In this document: positions 11,195 through 21,499 of the stretch, piece by piece
Position numbering within the stretch: position 1 is the first letter of the stretch
How the letters are laid out: every line of letters begins with the position of its first letter
Assembly (NCBI GenBank): GCA_013368315.1
Contig: JAACJM010000295.1
Coordinates: forward strand, 32,453-96,452
DNA from: Tetrapyrgos nigripes
Taxonomy: Eukaryota > Basidiomycota > Agaricomycetes > Agaricales > Campanellaceae
Length of the DNA stretch: 64,000 nucleotides
Reading direction: 5' to 3'
The notes under the pieces: generated by a model
The model's database searches: none
What the model was told of the DNA's origin: nothing
Seen by the model: the letters and a program-made list of their open reading frames with translations, nothing else
Translations under genes and position numbers: made by a program

Positions 11195-12219
11195 TACAGG
11201 AAACTTGAATATTATCTATTTTTTGTAGTAGGGATTTCTCTGTCCCTTGCTCCACTCTCTTTACTAGTAGGGTACTCCCTGGTACTGGCGGCCGTAGCCT
11301 ACCTGACTCAGATAGCTCCACTTATGACTATACTTCGGAATACCGCTAATCCTCTGGGTCTAGGGTCGTTCTCTTATCTAGTCTTTGCCTCTCATCCTTA
11401 TAGTATTGAACGTACACCTATCCCTTTACACTGCTAGTTAAACTTGTACACTGCTAATCTGAGTCCAGCGCTTCAATAGTAATGCTTAAGCCTTCAAACT
11501 AGCGTAGTATACCAAAGGACAGTACCGTACTCATCTTTAAGACGCTAAACCATAGTGATCTCCAGTAAGTACTGCTTTCGGTAATACTTATGCCTGAATC
11601 AGTAATCCCACTGATTTGGATCTCCTTACATTTGTGACTTCGCAACACTTTTAGATACTTAGTATCGTTGCCACTAGTCCATCCCTTGTGTACCATCTGA
11701 AAGCTATGGATTCTAGCTTTCTATTGATATAACTATTGTACCACTTTTCTATCTTAACCATCTGTAGATATGCACTGCAAGTTTGTATACATCTGGGTTA
11801 GAATCCCGAATATCCGAATTGTCTGATGATGACATGTCCTTTCAGATCTAGCAGTCTAAGCCTTCGATCTTGGTTTGTAATGCCAATGCATAACTGTGAA
11901 TAGGGGCATTTCTCCTCCTTCTCTATCCCTTGAGCTGTACTAGCGGTATTAGGCCGCTATAGCAGGTTTGTTGAGTCTTTGTAGACTTTGTAGTTAGGTG
12001 GGTCTGCTACTATAGCTGTATTCCCTAGTATGTATCTGTTATAATACTTTGAACAAGTCTTATTCTTATCCGCAAGTATTGCCCATTAACATCCCTTAGG
12101 TTATACACCTAATTTCTAGTACTTTTACTAGCATTTCGGGACTCACTCTAGTCCTTATTATCCATTTAAGAGTATCTTAGACATGTATTAGTGCTAGTTT
12201 TGGGTTATTTACTGCGAAT
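11195..12219. other. Degenerate sequence without recognisable gene
   Basis: One kilobase with stops in all frames and many TAG/CTA trinucleotides. Its texture differs from the flanks and it may be an old, heavily mutated repeat. I could not match it to an element class. Confidence 0.35.
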
Positions 12220-12836
12220 TTGTACGGCATGTCAAAAGGATTGACAGATTATGAGGAAGGGAACTCAAGCTTTTCCAGCAGTGGCAATGCTCGAGAGAGG
12301 CCTAGGGTGTTTGAATTCGCTGGGAAAGGAAGACCATTGCAAGACATGGCTCAGCTAAGTATGGAAGTTGCCTCTGTAATCGTGCCTTTACTTAAAGACA
12401 ACATGGAAAATGTCTTCTATCATATCTCCAGGAGCACATTTACATTTACAAGCAATAGCAATGGCATTGAGAAAAGAGTCCTCATCCTCAAGTTTAATGG
12501 TCACCACATTTGTCAAAGCCCTATATGCTCAGGAATTGGAAGTATTCTGGCTGCAATATGGAGATGACAAGGTCAGTGTTAACAATAGTAGGTGTGCTGT
12601 ACACTCAGCATGGATATTACACAGTAGAGATGATCTATAATGCAATTGGCAGGAACTGGGGCTTCTATTCAAGCCATTGTGGTTCCAGTGATGCTATTGA
12701 TGTACAAGGAATAGGAAAAGCCGAAATACAGAAGAAGATGATGGAAAAGGGAATATGGTATGTTGAGATCATTCATAAGACCAGAAGTGAAGAGGTACAG
12801 GCAGAAGATTTCCTGAAACCACTTTACCATCAATGA
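12220..12836 (+). pseudogene. Hypothetical gene fragment
   Basis: Open frames in all three plus frames overlap here (12220-12567, 12410-12640, 12510-12836). The first starts MYGMSKGLTDYEEGNSS and the last ends in a fairly protein-like run (GIGKAEIQKKMMEKGIWYVE). Continuity of sense across frames suggests a decayed or spliced gene, but no family is recognised and no clear splice sites join the parts. Confidence 0.25.
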
Positions 12837-13125
12837 TCAGTGTTTTAGGAATGTCCATGAGTGAGATACTCATACATACCACTAGTCTTTATTACTATTA
12901 GCAGCAATAAAGGCATCCACTTCTCCCCTGATATTATTCAACATATCTTTTGTATCTTCCTGTAGAGACCATCCCAACTCATCCACATCGTTTTGCACCA
13001 TGAGTTTGATCCAAAGACAGGATATCTGTATTTCTATAAGGATATTCATTTGAGGTCATGGTCAGTGGCCAGATGAATGCAAAGTTGAAAACAAATAAAA
13101 CAATGAATGATAGTAGGTATCTTGT

Positions 13126-13585
13126 TTAACTATTAAAATCAATACTCCCCCCAAAATACTTCTGAACCTCTTCTGCAGTAAAAGACGTCGGGTCCACATC
13201 TTTCCCTGTCCCACCTTCAACCAGAGCACTCCCAATTGTGCTTGCAACTTGACGAAAATTAAGCTCGTGCATGGAGGCAAAGTAATACCCATTTTGTCCA
13301 TGGCCCACTATAGCTGGTCTCTTGGAGTCAGGGAGAACATTATCTAGGAGGATACTGTACACTTCTATTGCTGTGATGAGAGAGGGTCAGGAGCCTCGAA
13401 GTGCTCGGGAACAACAGAGCTATGTACTTACATTCGTGAACCTTGACATAAGGCCAAATATTAGTGCCCTTGCCAATAAAGCCTGCTTGACCACGCTTAA
13501 TGGTTGCATTGGCCAACCAAGGGATTTGGAAAGAATGTTCATGTCTGAGTCTGTTGTCAAGCCACTCACTTGTATCATACAATGA
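13126..13585 (-). pseudogene. NAD(P)-binding extended SDR/epimerase fragment, truncated
   Basis: Two exons on the minus strand, 13585-13432 and 13370-13126, separated by a 61-bp intron (GTAAGT donor, CACAG acceptor), encode the middle and C-terminal part of an NAD-dependent epimerase/NmrA-like extended short-chain dehydrogenase. Diagnostic stretches are QIPWLANATIKRGQAGFIGK, GTNIWPYVKVHE and the C-terminal region FTAEEVQKYFGG. The N-terminal Rossmann fold with its GxxGxxG motif is missing upstream, and the C-terminus stops early after GGSIDFNS, so this is a remnant. The domain would normally use NAD(P)H to reduce or epimerise small substrates. Downstream (13126-13040) nothing coding follows. 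Confidence 0.65.
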
Positions 13586-13994
13586 GAAGAGCTAGAGAAA
13601 GGCAGTGAAGCACTGCCTTTAGGGAACAATTGATAGAGGCATGAGAGATGAGAGGAGACATCATTTGAGCTGCGAGAGGGCACTAAAAGATGCCTTGAAA
13701 AGTCAAAGTGGCTTTGGCAGCTGGAACCGAGGAAGGTATTGAGAGTTTCTGAAAAGACAGAATTAGAGGTAAATGAGAAACAGAAAAACGCAATGCACTG
13801 GGAGACAGACAAAAATTTCAGAGCAGCTCTGTGAATGAATGAAAACAACACATTACTGGAGTCCCTGGTGCATCAATGGAGGAAGGTATATGGATGAGCA
13901 GGCAAAAAAGTGGCAGGTTAGCCCTCAAACGTTGAGCACAAAGGTAAAAACAGTGCCACATGGACAAATTCAGTCCAAACCCATTTATCAGACA
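13586..13994. other. No recognisable gene
   Basis: Open frames here are short and lack motifs. A coding remnant continuous with the dehydrogenase fragment was sought upstream and not found. Confidence 0.35.
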
Positions 13995-14075
13995 GATAGA
14001 CAGGACCATTTAAACATAGCCACAAGCTGAATTCCAGTGTAATAAACTCAGCCTCATTTCATTCGGCCTCGTAAT
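13995..14075 (-). repeat. Dispersed repeat copy (same family as 7533-7610)
   Basis: Read on the minus strand: ATTACGAGGCCGAATGAAAT, then GAGGCTGAGTTTATTACACT, then a CTTGTGGCTATGTTT block. It aligns with the receptor tail at 7533-7610 and with 62115-62185. Confidence 0.7.
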
Positions 14076-14104
14076 TTACAAGTCCTATTTATAGGAGTAT
14101 TATT

Positions 14105-14825
14105 GTGAGCTCCAAATGGCCACACTTATGTGTATCCTGGGAAAGTATATCCTATTCTGTCAACACAGCAGACTCTACACCAAGCACCTTCTCCACAAAT
14201 TCTCAGTTACAAGTCCTATTTATAGGACAAATGGCCGCATTTTTCATATCCTGGGAAAATATATCCTATTCCATCAGCTCAGCAGACTTGGCACCAAGCT
14301 TCTCCACAAATTTTCCATCAACTTTCATTGAGCAATGAACCAGTGACCAGTGCCCAGTGCCCAGTCCATGACCCACATCTACCTCTTCAGAGTCTATTGC
14401 ATTTTGTGCAATGAGATGAGGACTCATACTTGCTGCTGTATACAGTGGTCCACACTAACATATTCTTATTGTGAGCTCAAATGGCCACATTTTTCATATC
14501 CTGGGAAAATATATCCTATTCTGTCGTCTCAGCAAATTTGGAACTAAGCACCTTCTCTGCAAATTCTCCACTATTCTCTGTCAAGCTTTTGTCAAGCAAT
14601 GAACCAGTGCCCAGTGCCCAGTCCATGACCCACACCTACCTCTTCAGAGTCAATTGCTGTATACAGTGGCCCTCACTGACATATTCAAGCTTTTGTCAAG
14701 CAATGAATGAATGCCTGATCTATGGTCTGTATCTACCTCTTCAGAGTCAATAATTCAATTGCTTTTTGGGCAATGGGATGAGGACTCATACCTACTGCTG
14801 TATACAGTGGCCCACACTGATGTAT
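14105..14825. repeat. Degenerate tandem repeat block
   Basis: Several partial copies of a unit containing AAATGGCCACA, CATATCCTGGGAAAATATAT, CTTCTCCACAAATTCTC, CCAGTGCCCAGTCCATGACC, CACCTACCTCTTCAGAGTC and CTGTATACAGTGG recur at about 14110, 14228 and 14475 (first half of the unit) and 14439, 14660 and 14800 (last motif). Copies are incomplete and diverged. The open frames inside are incidental. Confidence 0.65.
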
Positions 14826-15244
14826 TACCTACTAAACAACTCCTTTCACTAAAGGTCATTTTAGAGACAGTTCAAGGATAATAGGCAAACACAGTGAGAG
14901 GTAGTGCCATCAACATGAAACTGGAAGTTAAGTCAGCCTAAAAGGGACTCATAATGAGAAGTTGAAGATACACCTTTAATAAACCATATCACAGGTAGTC
15001 TTGAGTATCCAGCCTGACAATACACGTTAGTACTTTATGTATATCACTGGTAGCATGAAATCAGTTAGTCAACAGTTAGCCTAGTGGTGCATATTCTCCT
15101 CTACTACCAAGAGATACATTATGCCAAAACTGAGACTTCCTGGATAGTGGTGAGCATGATGTACAATGTTTTATCCAAAAGGAAAAAGCCATCATACAGC
15201 TCACATTAAGTATGTGAGAGTGTAGCAAAGCCAAGTTCTCAAAG
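14826..15244. other. No recognisable gene upstream of the RNase H remnant
   Basis: It may hold the lost 5' part of the RNase H gene, but I see no clear exon. Confidence 0.3.
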
Positions 15245-15551
15245 AGAATTGATCAAGTACACATTCCATACACATGGCTCTACTGATGCCCTTACAAGTA
15301 TGATATGCAGAAAATGGGAAAATGGTATGTGTTTCTTCTTCCCAATACATCTTTGAATAACAGGGGTGAACTCTATGTAATATTGGCAGCAATTCAGGAG
15401 ACAATATTACAAATTTTCACTGACTCTGAATATACCATTCATTCTATCTGTTGGTGGGGACTGGAGAATGCAGCCAGGGGCTGGAGGTGCAAAAATGGAG
15501 ACATTCTTCAATGTATTGCAACATGGCTCAAAGCTAGGCAATTGCAGATTA

Positions 15552-18500
15552 CACTGGAGGCAAATCCCTGTAAATCATCTGCCATACAGAGGTATTACAG
15601 TGACCTTACAACAAGTCATTCAATAAGTAATCCACCTTGTATTACAGAGGTATTACAGAGAGAAGAATTTTCCAGAGCAATGCTGTAAGACTGCTGTAAG
15701 ACAAGTTGTATTACAGGGACATTTCAGAGGCCAAATCCCTGTAGATCCAGTGCCCTACATAGGGATTACAGCAAACTTACACCAAGCCATTCAACAAGTA
15801 TTCTGCCTTGGATTACAGAAGTATTACAGAGAGAAGAAATTTTGGGAGCAATGCTGTAGGACTGCTGTAAGACAAGTTGGATTACAGGAACATTTAAGAG
15901 TGACATGGTGTCACAGTAATACATTAAGTAATACAGCCAAGAAATACAGAAGTATTTCAGTGTGACAAAAAGTCACAGTATATCTTCCAGTAATTCAAGT
16001 CTGTATTACAAAGGATTTACATCATTCAAGTATACAGCAAATCTACAGTGATGGCAAATGTTTTACAGGAGACTTATTGTGACATTTCAGTCACAGTAAC
16101 ATTGGGGTAAGTCAGCCAGGATTACTGAAACATTACAACAAAAAGGAAAGAATATATTTGAAAAATTAAATGTATTGATGGAAAATATATAATGTCACAT
16201 TTGGGTGACAGTAAGAGGACTGATGGTGGGAGACACTCTGCATGCACCCCCTCAGACACAGCTTGCGCACACCACGGTGGATGCAACCTGCATGCACCAT
16301 GGACACAACTTGCATGCACTCTGGACACAACTTGCGTGCACTGCAGACACAACTTGTGTACACTCCAGACGCAACCTGCATGCATGCTGGATGCACTCTG
16401 GACGCACTCTGGGCACACTCTGGAAGCACTCTGGATGCAACTTGCACACACTCTGGACGCAACCTGCGCACACTCTGGACACAACCTGTGTGCACTCTGG
16501 ACGCAACCTGCATGCACTCTGGACGCAACCTCTGGACGCAACCTGTGCGCACTCTGGACACAACCTCTGGACGCACTCTGTATGCAACTTGCGTGCACTC
16601 TGGACACAACTGGCACGCACTGTGGACCCAACCTGCATACACTCTGGGCACAACTGGACCCAACCTGCATGCACCCTGGACACAACCTGCATGCACTCTG
16701 GACACAACCTGCATGCACCTTGGACGCAACCTGCGCACACACTGGATGCAACCTGCATGCACTCTGGACACAACCTGCGCACACCCTGGACGCAACCTGC
16801 GTGCAGCCTGGATGCAACCTGCATGCACTCTGGACGCAACCTGCACGCACTCTGGACGCAACCTGCACACACCCTGGATGCAATCTGTGCGCACTCTGGA
16901 CACAACTTGCGTGCACTCTGGACACAACTTGCGTGCACTCTGGACACAACCACACAACCTGCATGCACCATGGACACACTCTGGACGCAACCTGCATGCA
17001 CTCTGGACACCAAGGTGTGCGCAGATTGCATCCAGAGTGCGCACAGGTTGCGTCCAGAGTGCGTGTCCAGAGTGCGTGCAGGTTGCGTGCAGATTGCGTC
17101 CAGAGTGTGTCCATGGTGCATGCAGGTTGTGTGGTTGCGTCCAGAGTGCGTGCAGATTGCATCCAGGGTGCGTGCAGGTTGTGTCCAGAGTGTGCACAGA
17201 TTGCCTCCAAGGTGCGCGCAGGTTGCGTCCAGAGTGCATGCAGGTTGTGTCCAGGGTGCACGCAGGTTGCGTCCAGGGTGCACGCAGATTGCATCCAGAG
17301 TGCGCGCAGGTTGCGTCCAGAGTGCGTGCAGGTTGCATCCAGAGTGCGTGCAGGTTGCGTCCAGAGTGCACACAGGTTGCGTCCAGAGTGTGCACAGGTT
17401 GCATCCAGAGTGTGCACAGGTTGCATCCAGGGTGCGTGCAGATTGCGTCCAGGGTGTGCGCAGGTTGCATCCAGGGTGTGTGCAGCTTGTGTCCAGGGTG
17501 TGCACAGCTTGTGTCCAGGGTGTGCACAGGTTGCATCCAGAGTGCACACAGGTTGCTTCCAAAGTGCGCACAGGTTGTGTCCAGAGTGCACGCAGGTTGC
17601 GTCCAGGGTGTGCACAGGTTGCGTCCAGAGTGCACGCAGGTTGCATCCAGAGTGTGCGCAGGTTGCATCCAGAGTGCGCACAGGTTGCGTTCAGGGTGCG
17701 CACAGGTTGCGTCCAGAGTGCATGCAGCTTGCATCCAGGGTGCGCACTGATTGCGTCCAGAGTGTGCACAGGTTGCATCCAGAGTGTGTGCAGGTTGCAT
17801 CTAGAGTGTGCGCAGGTTGCATGAAGGGTGCATGCAGATTGCGTCCAGGGTGCGTGCAGGTTCCGTCCAGAGTGCATGCAGGTTGCGTCCAGAGTGCACA
17901 CAGGTTGTGTCCAGAGTGTGCACAGGTTGCGTCCAGAGTGCGCGCTGGTTGCGTCCAGGGTATGGGCAGGTTGCGTCCAGAGTGCGTGCAGGTTGCGTCC
18001 AGAGTGCGCGCAGGTTGCATCCAGGGTGCGCGCAGATTGCGTCCAGGGTGCATGCAGGTTGTGTCCAGAGTGCGTGCAGGTTGTGTCCAGTGTGCGCGCA
18101 AGTTGCATCCAGAGTGCACGCAGGTTGCGTCCAGAGTGCGTGCAAGTTGCATCCAGAGTGCATCCAGAGTGCGCCCAGAGTGTGTCCAGAGTGCGTCCAG
18201 CATGCACACAGGTTGCGTCTGGAGTGTACACAAGTTGTGTCTGGAGTGCACGCAAGTTGTGTCCAGAGTGCATGCAAGTTGCGTCCATGGTGTGTCAGGA
18301 GTGCACGCAGGTTGTGTCCAGGCTGCGCACAGGTTGCGTCCAGAGTGCGCGCAGGTTGCATCCAGAGTGTGCACAGGTTGCATCCAGGGTGCATCCAGAT
18401 TGCATCCAGGGTGCACGCAGGTTGCATCCAGAGTGCACACAGGTTGTGTCCAGAGGAGTGCACGCAGGTTGCATCCAGAGTGCGTGCAGGTTGCATCCAG

Positions 18501-19342
18501 AGTGTGTGCAGGTTGCGTCCAGAGTGCGCATAGGTTGCATCCAGGGTGCGTGCAGATTGTGTCCAGGGTGCACGCAGGTTCAAATTGCGTCCATGGTGCA
18601 TGCAGGTTGCATCCACCATGGTGTGCGCAAGTTGTGTCTGGGGGGGTGCATGCAGAGTGTCTCCCAGCATCCAGTCCTCTTACTGTCACCTAAATGTGAC
18701 ATTATATATTTTCCATCAATACATTTAATTTTTCAAATATATTCTTTCCTTTTTGTTGTAATGTTTCAGTAATCCTGGCTGACTTACCCCAATATTACTG
18801 TGACTGAAATGTCACAGTAAGTCTCCTGTAAAACATTTGCCATTACTGTAGATTTACTGTATACTTGAATGATGTAAATCCTTTGTAATACAGACTTGAA
18901 TTACTGGAAGATATACTGTGACTTTTTGTCACACTGAAATACTTCTGTATTTCTTGGCTGTATTACCTATTGTATTACTGTGACACCATGTCACTCTGAA
19001 ATGTTCCTGTAATCCAACTTGTCTTATAGCAGTCTTACAGCATTGCTCCCAAAATTTCTTCTCTCTGTAATACTTCGGTAATCCATGGCAGAATACTTGT
19101 TGAATGGCTTGGTGTAAGTTTGCTGTAATCCCTATGTAGGGCACTGGATCTACAGGGATTTGGCCTCTGAATCGTCCCTGTAATACAACTTGTCTTACAG
19201 CAGTCTTACAGCATTGCTCTGGAAAATTCTTCTCTCTGTAATACCTCTGTAATACAAGGTGGATTACTTATTGAATGACTTGTTGTAAGGTCACTGTAAT
19301 ACCTCTGTATGGCAGATGATTTACAGGGATTTGCCTCCAGTG
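15552..19342. mobile_element. Foldback element with CACTGG ends and minisatellite core
   Basis: The ends are CACTGGAGGCAAATCC and its exact inverse, flanked by TTA at 15549-15551 and 19343-19345. Each arm has about 660 bp of non-minisatellite inverted repeat (15552-16217 and about 18685-19342), dense in ATTACAG/CTGTAAT and GTGACA/TGTCAC motifs. Inside lies a 22-bp minisatellite that is itself inverted about a point near 17012. The whole 3,791 bp can therefore fold back on itself. There is no transposase. The 3-bp duplication, CACT-like tip and subterminal motif clusters resemble CACTA/EnSpm elements (inference); the minisatellite arms resemble the architecture of FB/TU foldback elements. Confidence 0.85.
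16260..18640. repeat. 22-bp minisatellite, inverted halves
   Basis: The unit in the left half is CTGGACGCAACCTGCATGCACT; from about 17018 onward the reverse complement is tandemly repeated. Units vary mostly at CG/TG/CA positions (CGCA, TGCA, CACA). By length there are roughly 33 units left and 74 right of the turn. The unit has no stop codon in any frame of either strand, so long open frames up to 833 codons appear in all six frames; these are not genes. Confidence 0.95.
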
Positions 19343-19607
19343 TTATTTTTTCAAATGTACTAGCACTTTCTGGTGTGGCAGGAAATGAGGCTGCTGATCC
19401 ACTAGCAAAGGCTGGGAGAGACTTGGACATTCCTGCAGATGGAAACTTCTTGGATAAACCCATCCCCATTGATTTCCACTATCAGAATTGCCTGCTCTCT
19501 CCAGAATCACATATATGGATCCCAAAAGTCACTATCGACCTTCCACAGGGAAGTAGTACCCCTGCTCCTGTCACTTGACAGGCTTCCTATGATGACATTG
19601 CTTCCTA

Positions 19608-19876
19608 CACTGGGTGCAAACACTTGTAATTCCTTGGATATACTGAGGAATTACAAGAGACTTACTCAGGTACACTCAATATGTAACTCCATTGGACTTA
19701 CTGAAGTATTACAAGAGACCAAAAACATTAAAACAATTATGTATGACCATTGTAAGGTGCAAAGATCTCTTGTAATACTTCAGTAAGTCCAATGGACTTA
19801 CATATTGAGTGCACCTGAGTAAGTCTCTTGTAATTCCTCAGTATATCCAAGGAATTACAAGTGTTTGCACCCAGTG
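19608..19876. mobile_element. 269-bp foldback MITE with CACTGG ends
   Basis: Starts CACTGGGTGCAAACACTTG and ends with its exact inverse. It is flanked by CTA on both sides (19605-19607, 19877-19879). The arms are near-complete inverted repeats of about 110 bp containing CTTGTAAT/ATTACAAG motifs, with a short unpaired centre (19718-19755). The tip and 3-bp duplication match the 15552-19342 element, although the subterminal sequences differ. Confidence 0.85.
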
Positions 19877-20008
19877 CTACCATGGATGTTCATTTAAGAG
19901 ATGTGCCCAAAGAGAAAACCTGGGCAAACTGCAAGAAGCTTCTGTGCATCCAGGTGCTTTTTGGCGTTGTTATGACATACTCATGCAGTCACAGAAGAAT
20001 TCAGGCCA

Positions 20009-21283
20009 GGTAAGGCAGGCGACACCAGGAACCAGCACCCTTAGGTAAGCGTGACATGTCACGCATCACAGTCTCATAGGTCGGGGGTCCAAGAAAAAAA
20101 AATTTGCATAGACGGTCGTTGGACTGTCGCGCATGTATGTACAGTGTAATCCTACTCTACGGAGTCCTTGATAGCTTCCTTTGCCTGCCTAACCATGTCT
20201 GGGGGTAAAGTACAGTGTCCGTGATAACGACGGTTGGCCCAGGCAGCTTGTGGTCCATCAAGGCCGTCCCGATATGCATGGATGTATCTACTTGTGCGAT
20301 TGGCAAACCTATATACGCCGCCTCAGTACAGTGAAAAAATGAGAAAGATGTATTTACGCACCATTTGATTTGAAGCAAGGGGACACTGTCAAGACAGTCT
20401 GTGACGTTGGCACGCATGTCATCCATGTTGGCTGTCTTGGGAGTCTTGTGATAGCGTTCCTTGCTGGCTCCCCAATACATCTCGATGAAATTGATTTCGC
20501 AATGATACTTTGGATTCGAGTTTCCAATTCGCCATGTCTTTTTCTGAGGAAGACTAGCCCTCTGTTCCTGCTCGCTCCTGGCCCATGTGTCATGACATGC
20601 TTGAAGGGTTCTCGAGAACTCTTCAAGTGCATCTGGAGATTCTACATGTATGTCGTTGTCCTCGTCCTCATCTAGGTCTTCATCCTCTAACTGTATACTG
20701 CTCATTCTCTCGCATGTAGCAAAATGGGCAGCAATGTCTTCAGCCTCTGGGATGGTTTCCGAGTCAGTGCCTTCTTGGTCTTCCTGGGTTGCATCTGTTT
20801 TTCTTCGTGCTTCATTGGCTTTAGCCAGATTCTGGAGTCTGTGGTTCTTTGAGGCCTTGGAGCGGCCCATTGATGAGTGAGAGGTGAAGTTGTAGGTCCC
20901 ATTTTCATTTCTTGAGCTTATTCTTCGTGTTTTCTCTGCCTTCGGACATGTCAGTTATTACTATAAATGGAAAATCTAGTATCTTATCTTATTATATAAG
21001 CTGATTATCTAAGGTCTCATAGCAGAGGGTCAAAATTTTGAAGACCTCTAGAACGCACCCAAAGGACATTTCATGCTGAAAAACGAAAGTTCGTTTTTCA
21101 GTCCAAATCTTCAGTTTTCTACTGGCTTTTTTTTCATACAATCTGTTCATTAAGGCACTCTCAACACTTTCTAGGATTTATATCTAATGATTTATAGCTG
21201 ATGAGGATGGAATAGCCCGCCCATCGAGCATGACAGGCATGCTTATGTAAGGGGTGTCGGTTCCTGGTGTCGCCTGCCTTACC
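20009..21283. mobile_element. DNA transposon derivative with GGTAAGG inverted ends
   Basis: The left end GGTAAGGCAGGCGACACCAG is repeated inverted at 21264-21283, and similarity continues inward for about 55 bp with mismatches (AAGCGTGACATGTCACGC versus AAGCATGCCTGTCATGC). No clear target duplication is seen. The 1,275-bp element holds one long minus-strand ORF (20157-20870) and an untranslated 400-bp tail. It lies just 3' of the RNase H remnant. Confidence 0.75.
20157..20870 (-). CDS. Chimeric transposon protein: acidic N-terminus + DDE endonuclease C-terminal part
   Basis: 237 codons, start MGRSKASKNHRLQ. Residues 1-35 are basic and could contact DNA. Residues 60-85 are strongly acidic (EDEDLDEDEDND). 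Residues about 120-175 match the C-terminal part of basidiomycete DDE-superfamily endonucleases: KYHCEINFIEMYWGASKERY is the block carrying the last catalytic Glu, followed by CLDSVPLLQIKW. The upstream catalytic Asp-containing region is absent, so it is an internally deleted, non-catalytic protein unless spliced differently. An alternative minus-strand start at 20908 lies in another frame. Confidence 0.65.
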   Translation of the reverse strand: MGRSKASKNHRLQNLAKANEARRKTDATQEDQEGTDSETIPEAEDIAAHFATCERMSSIQLEDEDLDEDEDNDIHVESPDALEEFSRTLQACHDTWARSEQEQRASLPQKKTWRIGNSNPKYHCEINFIEMYWGASKERYHKTPKTANMDDMRANVTDCLDSVPLLQIKWCVNTSFSFFHCTEAAYIGLPIAQVDTSMHIGTALMDHKLPGPTVVITDTVLYPQTWLGRQRKLSRTP

Positions 21284-21499
21284 ACTAGAAGCCCTATATA
21301 ATTGTTTCTTGATTCATATCAATCCTCCAGAGGTTGATCCAGAGACACATCAGTATTTTGACAGATTACTGGTGGACTGGTCCACTGGTGCTGCAAGCCA
21401 ACTAACTGGTGGAAATTTTATTCACCTCTGTTTGGATACTTAACAGCACTTGTAGAGTATGAGATGTAAGTAGAAACTACCTATGATATCACCATAGCT

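Larger units (their letters stand above)
15245..20008 (+). pseudogene. RNase H-domain gene, interrupted by two insertions
   Basis: The left part (15245-15551) encodes the first half of a basidiomycete RNase H domain: GELYVILAAIQET (catalytic Glu), FTDSEYTIHSICWW (catalytic Asp) and ENAARGWRCKNGDILQCI. The right part (19346-19600) encodes LALSGVAGNEAADPLAKAG with the last catalytic Asp. The first catalytic Asp, expected in a TDGS motif near 15250, reads HTHGS, and an early frameshift is likely, so the enzyme was probably dead. Deleting 15552-19342 plus one TTA copy rejoins the two halves in frame. A second insertion (19608-19876) interrupts the tail, which then runs toward the 20009 transposon. 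Such domains occur in LINE-associated and free-standing basidiomycete genes. Confidence 0.8.

Noticed and set aside
16260..18640. CRISPR-like array
   Set aside because: Units are contiguous with no unique spacers, the array is inverted internally and the host is eukaryotic.
16122..18772. Very long ORFs (up to 833 codons) on both strands with Cys/His/Gln-rich repeats
   Set aside because: They follow from a stop-free 22-bp minisatellite; the same cyclic peptide appears in every frame of a strand, and start/stop positions fall at the array edges.
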